64,000 nt of DNA from Okapia johnstoni. Lineage: Eukaryota > Chordata > Mammalia > Artiodactyla > Giraffidae. This document shows positions 56,407 to 64,000 of the stretch, in pieces. Location: contig CM044322.1 in NCBI GenBank assembly GCA_024291935.2, forward strand, positions 24,799,405-24,863,404. Direction: 5' to 3'. The notes under the pieces are model-generated. The model made no database searches, was not told where the DNA came from, and was given only the letters and a program-made list of their open reading frames with translations. Positions within the stretch are counted from its first letter, which is position 1. Every line of letters begins with the position of its first letter. Position numbers and translations under genes: made by a program.

Positions 56407-57310
56407 GTCATTAGGGGGGCTCCAATAAGTTCTGATAAATAGTCCTTCATGTCTCAGTACAGAGCAGAATACAGCAAGAGACAAAAGTGATAGATAAGAA
56501 GTGATTTGTTAGAATAAGACACTTATTAGGTTTACCTGTGGGTGGGTGAGGGGTTGCCACACCCCCAAGAACTTATTGAACTACAGTTCTATAATCAATG
56601 GAAAAGCTGGGGTCGGGGGAAGAACTTCTTTGTCTTCCTTGAGTAGATACCATGCTTCCGTTTTAACTCCTCCTCCAGGTTGAGCAGGGGTGTCTTCTTG
56701 TCCATACGTGGTCAAGTTAGGTCCACAAATTATTGTTTTTTAAGTGTGCAGAGAGCATGTCCTAGGGATAATTAACTTGATGACACCAGTGGGCAGATTG
56801 TAAGCCTTATTCTTTACTATTGTTTTATTGTTTGGGGGATGGGTATTGTGCAAAGAACATGTCTTACCAGCCAAACAGCATGCTTGGGGTTCACTAACTC
56901 ACTGAGCTCACTAGGCAGGATGTAGGTCTCATGCCACCATTGTTTTATTGTTTGGAGGCATGTCTCATGCTTCTGTTGCATGGTAATTTAGTTTGCTAAG
57001 CAAGGTAGCTTGATTCTACTGTTAAGCAAGCCAATCTGGCTTTGATGCAAGAGATTTGTTCTGCTTTATGAGTCAAGCAAGGGCTTCCCAGGTGAACTTG
57101 CTTGCCAGTGCAGGAGATGAAAGAGACATAGATTGGATCACTGGGTCTGGAAGACTCCCTGGAGGAAGGCTTAGCAACCCACTTCCAGTATTCTTGACTG
57201 GAGAATCTCATGGAAGAGGAGTCTGGTGGGCTACATAGTCCACGGGGTCGCAAAGAGTCGGACTGATGTGACTGAGCACGAACGCATGCACAAGTCAAGC
57301 AAGCCCACAT
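56407..57310 (-). mobile_element. Solo LTR-like element, split by a SINE
   Basis: On the minus strand the element runs from TG ('tgtgggcttgcttgactcat') to CA (complement of 'tgtcattagg' at 56407). Internally repeated 'ccattgttttattgtttgga' and 'tactattgttttattgtttg' blocks and a 'aagtgatttgttagaataag' region resemble ruminant ERV LTRs. No coding part adjoins it, so it would be a solo LTR. Family and class not determined. Confidence 0.5.
57081..57292 (+). mobile_element. Bov-tA SINE with TSD inside the LTR
   Basis: Exact duplication 'gtcaagcaag' at 57071-57080 and 57293-57302. Confidence 0.93.
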
Positions 57311-57424
57311 TGTTTCAAAATTTTCCCATTACTTTCTTGAGTGATCATTAATTTTATTGTAGTCTCCCAAAGCCCTCTAAAGTTCCATCTCTATCTACAA
57401 TTCCCTCATGGGGTTTCTAAGCTA

Positions 57425-57636
57425 ACTATCTCAGTCATGTCCAACTCTTTGTGACCCCATGGACTGTAGCCTGCCTGGCTCCTCTGTCCATGGGATTTCC
57501 CAAGCAAGAATACTGGAGTGGGTTGCCAGTTGCTCCTCCAGGGCATCTTCCTGACCCAGGGATTGAACTTGTGTCTCCTGAATCTCCTGAACTGGCAGGA
57601 GGATTCTTTACCACTGAGCCATCTGGGTAGCCCTAC
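57425..57636 (-). mobile_element. Bov-tA SINE
   Basis: 'aactatctcagtcatgtcca' to 'gagccatctgggtagcccta'. Confidence 0.94.
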
Positions 57637-58136
57637 TTCCCATTAAAAATATGCTTATTTAACTCTATGATGAAAAAAAGAGTTGGTACTTGGTTTTTCA
57701 AAAAAGTTTTAGGGAGTCAAGCAAAATTGTGTGCTGCCCATTGAAACAGGGCATGTGACAATCTGACTCTGACAGTAGGAGGGGTACTCAGCATTGAGGT
57801 GACTCCTGGAGAGAAACAGGGTACTCTGGCAAACAGAGGTAACCCAGTGGGTCAGAAAGCCAAGCCAGCTCCCCAGTAGTGGGATGGCAGGAACCAGACA
57901 CCTGGTGGGGTCTCGATGTGGAACACTGGTTCCTAGGTAGAACTGGGAGATAATCAGGTTTTCCAGAAGAGACCCTGGGCTCAGAGAGCCAGACAGGGAT
58001 CCAAGAGACTCAGGAATCAGACTCAAAGTGAGGGTTGGACTAGCAGGGGATGAGTTCATGCTGAGTCCCTGTTCATCTGGGTTTCCTTAGGCCAAAAGGA
58101 ACCAGTTCCATAGAGTCCATGTCAATGGACATCCCT

Positions 58137-58319
58137 GGGGACTTCCCCAGTAGTCCAGTGGTTGGGACTTCACCTTCCAATGCAGGGGGTACAAGGTCTA
58201 TTCCTGGCTGGGGAGCTGGGATCACACATGCCTCACAGCCAAAAAGCCAAAACATGGAGCAGAAGCAGTGTTGTGGCACATTCAGTAAAGACTTTGAAAA
58301 TGGTCCACATTAAAAAAAA
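58137..58319 (+). mobile_element. CHR-type SINE (variant with long 3' tail)
   Basis: 'ggggacttccccagtagtcc' to 'ttgaaaatggtccacattaa' plus A run; sense counterpart of 37281-37467. Confidence 0.87.
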
Positions 58320-58499
58320 GAACCTCTGCCCTGGAGGCTAGGCCTGGCTGAGGGTTCAGGGGCATAGGTGGTCCCCGGGAGACATGAGAGGTTGAGAACC
58401 AGGTCAGGCCTGGCAGAAAGACCATCACAGCAGCCAACTGCAACCACAGCAAGCAACTACAACCATAGCAGTTCTAATCTGAACTGTGCATAGAACTCT

Positions 58500-58625
58500 C
58501 CAAAATGGGAATAGCACACCATTTCAAAGAAGCAGAAACTGAGGCTCAGGTTGACTGAGGCCACCGTGGAGTTGAATTATGATTCCTAAACACTGAGGCT
58601 CTTTCTAGCAAAGTGGCTTCCTTCA
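58500..58625 (-). mobile_element. MIR fragment
   Basis: 'agcagaaactgaggctcagg' and 'ggccaccgtggagttgaatt' in reverse MIR order. 58626-59163 has no recognised feature. Confidence 0.5.
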
Positions 58626-59163
58626 GCCCCAGCACAACTCCCCATTTCCCACCCCACCCTCATCCCCACCATCCCTACTCTCAGCTTCATTCCACACTCC
58701 TGCTAGATATATTTTGAGCCCAACTCATTCACCTAAGCCCAGAATTTATCCCTGAGTCACAGAGGTGCCTTTAATATCATTTATATCTCAGCTCTAGAGG
58801 CGTATGTGTTGAGAAGCAAGAGAAGATGCTGAGAAGTCTTCCCAGGGAAGCTCTGCCTGCTGCCCTGAGACTGTACAGAGGCCTCAGGGAACACACGGCA
58901 CAGCAGTGATCCTAACACTCTTTCTCCAGCATCCCTCAGGGAGGAGGGTCCCAGGCTGAGGGCTCTGGCTCTGCTCCTTCTGCACCTTGGTCCCCCACCT
59001 GAGGGTGCAGGAGAGGCTCCCACTCCTTAGAAGTGACTTGCAGACCTCTCCAGATCCTTAAGCAAGATAGCACAGTACCCAACAGGTTCAGGTCCTGCAA
59101 CAGAGGGATGGTGGCTCCACCCATCATTCCAGGAGACCGGGACAATCTGTGTGGTCTCTAAAT

Positions 59164-59360
59164 CAGTGGATCTCCAAGTGGGGCCTCAGAACCAGCAGTT
59201 GCAGATCCTGGGAATTTGTTAGAAAGGCAAATTCTCAGGTACAACCCCAACCTATGTGCCAGAAACTCTTAGGGTGGGGTCTGGCTCTCAGGGTCTTAAT
59301 TTTTTTTTACCCCCAGCATCTTAATCTTAACCAGGCAAATCTGATGCACACTGGCTTTGG
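59164..59360 (+). mobile_element. MER5A-like hAT element
   Basis: 'cagtggatctccaagtgggg', 'gggaatttgttagaaaggca', 'aattctcaggtacaacccca' and 'gatgcacactggctttggaa' follow MER5A closely. A MIR scrap may follow at 59385-59475. Confidence 0.8.
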
Positions 59361-59570
59361 AAGCCCCTTTGGAAATCATACTACTTTGAAAATCTGTTTC
59401 CTTGGATGTAAAATGGGTATTATCAGTGTTCTTAGTGCAAAGGATATCTTGAGGTTAAAAGAGATAATTCCTAAGGTCCCAGAGTTCCTGGTTAAATGTC
59501 ACTGTTATCTCGCCAGTTACCACTCTAAGAGCTCAAGCTGTTTCACAAGAATGTAGGAATCTGGGGCTTT

Positions 59571-59652
59571 CCTGGTGGCTCAGTGGTAAAGAATCTGCCT
59601 GCCAAAACAGGAGACATGGATTTGATCCCTGATCCAGCAAGATTCCAGGCAG
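59571..59652 (+). mobile_element. Bov-tA head fused to BovB
   Basis: Only the tRNA-like head is present ('ggctttcctggtggctcagt' to 'gatccctgatccagcaagat'); BovB sequence follows at once. Confidence 0.85.
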
Positions 59653-60593
59653 GCTGGTTCAAAATTGGTTAAAAAGAATGTCAAGGCTGTATATTGTCAC
59701 TCTGCTTATTTAGCTTCTATGCAGAGTACATCATGCGAAATGTCAGGCTGGATGAAGCACAAGCTGGAATCAAGATTGCTGGGAGAAATATCAATAACCT
59801 CAGATATGCAGATGACACCACCCTTATGGCAGAAAGTGAAGAAGAACTAAAGAGCCTCTTGATGAAAGTGAAAGAAGAGAGTGAAAAAGCTGGCTTAAAA
59901 CTCAACACTCAAAAAACAAAGATCATGGCGTATGGTCCCATCACTTCATGGCAAACAGATGGGAAAACACTGGAAACAGTGACAGATTTTATTTTGGGGG
60001 GCTCCAAAATCACTGCAGATGGAGACTGCAGCTATGAAATTAAAAGACGCTTGCTCTTTGGAAGAAAAGCTATGACCAACCTAGACAGCATATTAAAAAG
60101 CAGAGATATTACTTTGCCGACAAAGGTCCATCCAGTCAAAGCTATGGTTTTTCCAGTAGTCATGTATGGATGTGAGAGTTGGACTATAAAGAAAGCTGAG
60201 CACTGAAGAATTGATGCTTTTGGACCGTGGTCCAAGTGTCTTTGAGAAGACGCTTGAGTCCCTTGGCCTGTAAGGAGATCAAATCAGTCAATCCTAAAGG
60301 AAATCAGTCCTGAATGTGAATATTCATTGGAAGGACTGATGCTAAAGCTGAAACTCCAATACTTTGGCCACCTGATGCAAAGAGTCAACTCATTGGAAAA
60401 GACCCTGATGCTGGGAAAGAGTGAAGGCAGGAGAAGGGGAGGACAGAGGATGAGATGGTTGGATGACATCACCAACTCAGTGGCCATAAGTTTGAGCAAG
60501 CTCCGAGAGGTGGTGATGGACAGGGAAGCCTGGAGTGCTGCAGTCCGTGGGGTCACAGAGTCAGACACAACTGAGTGACTGAACTGAACTGAA
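59653..60593 (+). mobile_element. BovB LINE 3' fragment, sense
   Basis: Starts in the RT region. The frame 59694-60206 (170 codons) keeps the YADD catalytic box, the LMKVKEESEKAGLKLN stretch and the C-terminal CESWTIKKAE. The 3' UTR ends 'ctgagtgactgaactgaact'. The endonuclease and most of the RT are missing, so it is inactive. Confidence 0.93.
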
Positions 60594-60744
60594 CGCAATG
60601 ACACCGATAAAATGCATGAACGTGATGGGGAAGTTAGTTCAGATTACCCTATCTACAGTTTTCTCTTTATGTTTCCAACCACTGTACTCTCCAGGGTCTC
60701 TTGCTCTCCTTATTTCAGGCGTCAGCGCCTATCTGAGAGCCCCA

Positions 60745-60855
60745 GGACAAGACTTCACCTGGGAGATTGTTAGAAATTCAGAATTTCCCCAGAAAGCTTT
60801 ACAACATTCTAACAGTGATTTACTAGGTCACGGGTGTTTGAGAAGGGTTGCCCGG
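60745..60855 (+). mobile_element. Possible MER5-like fragment
   Basis: 'cacctgggagattgttagaa' with 'attcagaatttccccagaaa' and 'gtgtttgagaagggttg' resembles MER5. Diverged. Confidence 0.45.
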
Positions 60856-61699
60856 GGCTCTGTTTACTAAACATCCTTGGGGTTTCTGCCTTAGGAATTC
60901 CCTAAGGGTCTGATTACAATCTTCCCGAGATTCTTATGACAAAGTAAATTTGGAATCTGGGGGTTCACCTTCTCCTAAGGATCCGAAAAAAAACAAAACA
61001 AAACAATTTTCACCCCAGGATGGAGCTTTGGGGCATTCATCTCCTGGCTCTTTTTGTTGAATGGAATTTATGGCATCTAGGCATGGACCACCTTTACAAC
61101 CCCTCCCCTTAAGAGAAAAGTAAAGATTTAATTCCAAGAGTTCGAAAGGAAATAAAACAAATTCTCTTCTTGTTGCTAACATCCAGCACCTGAGATCAGA
61201 ACCAGTAAAATGGGGACTAGGGGGCCAAAGTCCGGGATTACAAGGGACGAGCCCCAGCTGGAAGTGCCCACAGGTTGGTGACCTGGAGGGTCCCTTTGAC
61301 ACCCTTAGGCTGTGGCACCCCACTGACTGATTGCGCGGGTCTGTCCTGGGCCCCAGCCTGGCAGCGCTGTAACCAAAGTAGGGAGAGGTTGGATCGCGCG
61401 CTCAGCATTTTCCCCACAACTGCCGAATCCCACGAGCCTGCCAAGCTCCCAGCCAGCTCTCTAGGGATGCACCTCTGGCCCCCTACGCCAGCCAGAGCCC
61501 TCCTGCTTCCAGCCCCCAGACAAGAGCGCAATTTACCAGTGCGAACCGCCTCTGGCCCACCCACAGGAGGAAGGCCGCTTTTTTTTTTTTCTTTTTTAAT
61601 ACCATCAAATTCAATATTTACAAGAACAATCCCATGCTTGGTGCTAAAATGACTGGCCACACAAGAAACAGTTTACTTCTTATAAGAAGAAAAACCCAG

Positions 61700-62246
61700 G
61701 CTTGTGCCTTACTCTTAAAAAGAGAGAGAGAGAATAATAAATACAGTTTAAAAATTACCCCCCCCAAAATCGCTTATTGCATGCTCCCTCTTTCCCTCTT
61801 GTCGGGGGACAAATAGAAGGCAACTTTGCCGGGGACCCATCGGCGGGTCCTAGCAGCCCCCGCAGCTGTGGCCTTGTAACTTTAAACCTGGCCTGAGGTC
61901 ACCGTTTTCGCGCTGGCCAAACACAGGCAGGGGGCGGTCTTAGCGAACCCGAGACTGGGACCACCTTAGCGCGCGGACTCTCCCCGCCCTCGCCCTCGTC
62001 GGGAGAGATAAATGCTGACTCCGATCCGAAAGTTCCCAACTGCAAAGTTTGCTCCTACGGCTGCTGTTGCGAGCGAAGGAACTTGGGGACCCCTCCCGCG
62101 CTGGGCCTTTTGCTCCCCGTTTTCCAGGCCCCACTCTCGCGCTCCATCAAGGGAAGGCCCCTGGCTACGGAGCTTTTTCATCTTTCCCCTAGTTCAGAAA
62201 CTAGCTGCTCGGCCCCCCACCCCAAAGAACAAGTCGGCTAAGAAAA
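61700..62246 (+). promoter_or_regulatory. PDPN: PDPN promoter and 5' leader region
   Basis: GC and CG content rise from about 61800, and the region lacks SINEs. Visible elements: a GA repeat (61722-61735), a nuclear-receptor half-site 'gaggtcac' (about 61896), and 'caggcagggggcggtc' (61924-61939), which fits both an Sp1 GC box and, less well, CTCF. No convincing TATA box at a fixed distance from the start codon. The transcription start is not determined from sequence; leader length is therefore unknown. Confidence 0.65.
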
Positions 62247-62317
62247 ATGTGGAAGGTGCCAGTTCTGTTCTTCATTTTGGGAAGCGCATCGTTCTGGGTC
62301 CTGGCAGAAGGAGGTAA
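62012..62317 (+). other. PDPN: Upstream ORF overlapping the PDPN start
   Basis: This ATG opens 101 codons starting MLTPIRKFPTAKFA. As I recall, the human long podoplanin isoform (238 residues) begins MLTP...KF.TAKFA and is in frame with the usual start, about 76 codons upstream. Here the upstream ATG is 235 bases before the PDPN ATG, so it is in another frame. It overlaps PDPN and, if unspliced, stops at TAA within the splice donor (62315-62317). Its start context is weak (T at -3, C at +4), so leaky scanning to the PDPN ATG (A at -3) is plausible. Confidence 0.6.
62247..62313 (+). CDS. PDPN: PDPN coding exon 1 (podoplanin, partial)
   Basis: The 67-base coding part encodes MWKVPVLFFILGSASFWVLAEG plus one base of codon 23, followed by the donor GTAAGG at 62314. 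Podoplanin is a small mucin-type type I membrane sialoglycoprotein on lymphatic endothelium, podocytes, alveolar type I cells and fibroblastic stroma, and is the ligand of CLEC-2 on platelets. This exon is the signal peptide: Trp2-Lys3, a hydrophobic core and an Ala-Glu-Gly end. In human it starts MWKV and ends WVLAEG with the same phase-1 junction, as I recall. The remaining ectodomain, transmembrane segment and short tail lie right of the window. The ATG has A at -3. Only this exon is seen, so integrity of the gene cannot be judged. Confidence 0.92.
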
Positions 62318-63174
62318 GGCCAGCGGGCGGAGCTCCCCAAGCAGCTAGCTGGTGGGGACGAGCGAGCCGGGACTTGCGGGTTGCCGGGGCCTGGAATGTG
62401 AGGTTGCCCGGGGGAGCAGAGGGGAGCTGGCAATGTGCGCGCGCCGGAGTCTGGAGGCCCCGGGAGAGAGAGACGGCGGCTTAGCGGGTGCCAGGTCCCA
62501 GGCAAAGAGCTGAGCGGGGTGCCAGGGAAAGACCCCGAATCCACAGGTAGCAGGTGGGGAGCAGAGGGTCCCTCGGGGGCGACCCACCACCACCTGCCAA
62601 CCCTTGCTGGCTCCAGAGAGACAGATAGAAGGCTAGCAGCCAGGCGGCTTCCACTGGCGGCGCTGGGATTTTCTCCAGGGCTGTGTATTGGAGGCGTGTT
62701 CACGGCCTCAGAAGTACTGGCCCCATGGAATTGGGAGGGTCGGGGATGAGGGTGGGATATCCCTGTGCAGCGACAGCCTCCCTCTGGGGGCTGCCAGTCT
62801 GTAAGACAGCACGTTGGGCACACTCAGGACCCCATCAGTGGGGATTCGTTATCCTCTGTAGAGAGGATAGTGTGTGGGGTTAAGAACTGAACTGGAGGGT
62901 CCTGAGTGCATGAGGGAGTGGCCCATTACTAACACTGATGTTTAAATTCCTTTGGGACCACGTGTCAATGACCGCGTGTTGGTGACTCCTTAGACCATCA
63001 CTTCTCTAGATCTGAGAATGGGGACGCTGCTTGCCCATCACTCGCATCGTCTCCTTCTTCCCTCTTCTTACTTTTCCTCCTCTTGCCCCTTGCTGCTCCA
63101 TGTGCTGTGTTGGTGGCCTCCAGTCACATTGGTCAGTGTTTTATTTTTCTTGGATCTTTATTTTGATCTGTTTC

Positions 63175-63290
63175 CACAGTAGAATATAAGCTCCTGTGGA
63201 CAGAGCTGTGGCTTCACCTTGAGCCCCAGGGGCAAACAATATCTGGCCCTTAGTAGTTGCTCACTGAATGCTGGTTGAAGGCATTGTAAG
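63175..63290 (+). mobile_element. L2 3' fragment
   Basis: 'agtagaatataagctcctgt', 'gtagttgctcactgaatgct' and 'ggttgaaggc' follow the L2 end. Confidence 0.65.
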
Positions 63291-63532
63291 CTAACTAGGG
63301 ATCTTTGGAGCTGAAGTTTGAGGAAATGAAACTCTTTTACACTTTGCAAATTGAGGATGAAGGTAGGCCTGGAGTCAGAGGAATCCTGCTTGAAGGGAGG
63401 GGCTTGAAAGAGGCCTCCACACAAAGACAATAATACCCAGCTCCAGGCCAGTGGGTGATTCAGGGTGTGTTTCCCTGTGCGGGGCTGTCTGCTTTGTGGA
63501 GACTGAAGTGCTCTCTGTGCTGTGCGTGCGTG

Positions 63533-63745
63533 TGTGGTCAGTCGTGTCCAACTCTTTTCTCAGCCCACGGACTGTAGCCCAGCAGGCTCCTCTGTCCGTG
63601 GGATTTCCCAGGCAAGAATACTGGAGTGGGTTGCCATTTTCTCCTCAGGAAATCTTCCGGACTCAGGGATTGAACCCAAGTCTCCTGTACCTCCTGCATT
63701 GGCAGGAGGATTCTTTACCCCTGTGCCATCTGGGTGGGAAGCCCT
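63533..63745 (-). mobile_element. Bov-tA SINE
   Basis: 'gtgtggtcagtcgtgtccaa' to 'gccatctgggtgggaagccct', preceded by a TGTG tail (63521-63536) in PDPN intron 1. Confidence 0.94.
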
Positions 63746-64000
63746 TTCTTTGCTGGGTGATGAGCTATTCGTGGCAGTACTATCTTTGGAACTTCTCTCT
63801 GCAGAGCGATATACATGGCTCTGCATTTCAGTTACATTTCCTTTTTGGCCAGACTGTGCAAATGACACCATTTTGTGCTCAGCAGGGCAAGATGTGGGAG
63901 GCCCCCCAAACTGAGCTTTGTTCCAGCGCTGCCCAGGAAAGAGGGCCACTGGGTGGCATCCTCTCCCCTCCTCCAGCCTCCCCCCCAACTCCCCTGCAAC

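Larger units (their letters stand above)
62314..64000 (+). other. PDPN: PDPN intron 1 (partial)
   Basis: Begins with the donor GTAAGG. The first 500 bases remain GC-rich. Apart from an L2 scrap and one Bov-tA (listed), I see no exon. The long open frame on the opposite strand (62272-62823) is a by-product of GC content. Confidence 0.8.

Noticed and set aside
59694..60206. A 170-codon reverse-transcriptase-like frame
   Set aside because: It is the tail of a truncated BovB LINE; endonuclease and most RT motifs are missing, so it is not a gene.
61575..61740. Poly-T followed by unique sequence, resembling a reverse processed transcript
   Set aside because: No matching target duplication and no recognisable source gene; a simple poly-T tract upstream of PDPN is the plainer reading.
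61924..61939. A second CTCF site in the PDPN promoter
   Set aside because: The match is partial and the sequence fits an Sp1 GC box equally well in a GC-rich promoter, so it was only mentioned within the promoter entry.
62272..62823. A 183-codon open frame on the minus strand across the start of PDPN intron 1
   Set aside because: GC-rich sequence without stop codons; no domain or conserved pattern, and it overlaps the PDPN exon antisense.
1..64000. tRNA genes suggested by tRNA-like SINE heads
   Set aside because: All such matches lie in Bov-tA or CHR heads, lack an intact cloverleaf and are followed by SINE bodies.
1..64000. CRISPR-like or phage-like arrays
   Set aside because: The regularly recurring motifs are dispersed SINEs of about 200 bp in both orientations, and the gene structure is clearly mammalian.

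Overview
This window is nuclear DNA from a ruminant, most likely a bovid (cattle, sheep, goat or a relative). The evidence is its interspersed repeats: about 40 tRNA-derived Bov-tA SINEs, many fragments of the RTE-type LINE BovB, CHR-type cetartiodactyl SINEs and ruminant L1 3' ends. I cannot tell the species from the sequence. The two gene fragments present match a gene neighbourhood I know from human 1p36.21 (LRRC38 next to PDPN).

Layout. 1-8664 is intron 1 of LRRC38, which lies on the minus strand; its last exon is outside the window to the left. 8665-9316 is the first coding exon of LRRC38 inside a CpG island (about 8590-10060). 9317 to about 61700 is an intergenic interval filled with retrotransposons, with no gene I can support. 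About 61700-62246 is the GC-rich promoter and 5' leader of PDPN on the plus strand. 62247-62313 is PDPN coding exon 1 (signal peptide) and 62314-64000 is the start of its intron 1. The two genes are divergent, with start codons about 53 kb apart.

The intergenic DNA is a readable stack of insertions. An MLT1-type LTR (14756-16226) contains an L1 3' end that contains a SINE, plus two CHR SINEs. An ERVL-type LTR (30475-33270) holds a 2.1 kb BovB with a clean 9-bp target duplication and a CHR SINE with a 10-bp one. A CHR SINE (41540-42330) holds a dimeric Bov-tA and a hAT-type DNA transposon. A decayed endogenous retrovirus on the minus strand (about 46920-48425) keeps the start of gag and a leader with an unusual repeat.

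I found no new protein system. The observations most worth following are: (1) an upstream ATG of PDPN that seems homologous to the start of the human long isoform but is out of frame here; (2) two L1 3' ends carrying antisense SINEs at the same site; (3) two insertions with inverted 5' parts, suggesting twin priming of BovB-mobilised elements; (4) a dimeric Bov-tA seen twice with the same junction; (5) a hAT element inside a lineage-specific CHR SINE; (6) a seven-copy motif in the retroviral leader; and (7) a near-perfect CTCF motif at 13126. Repeat family names come from memory of consensus sequences, without a database search; boundaries are good to about 5-20 bases unless a target duplication is quoted.
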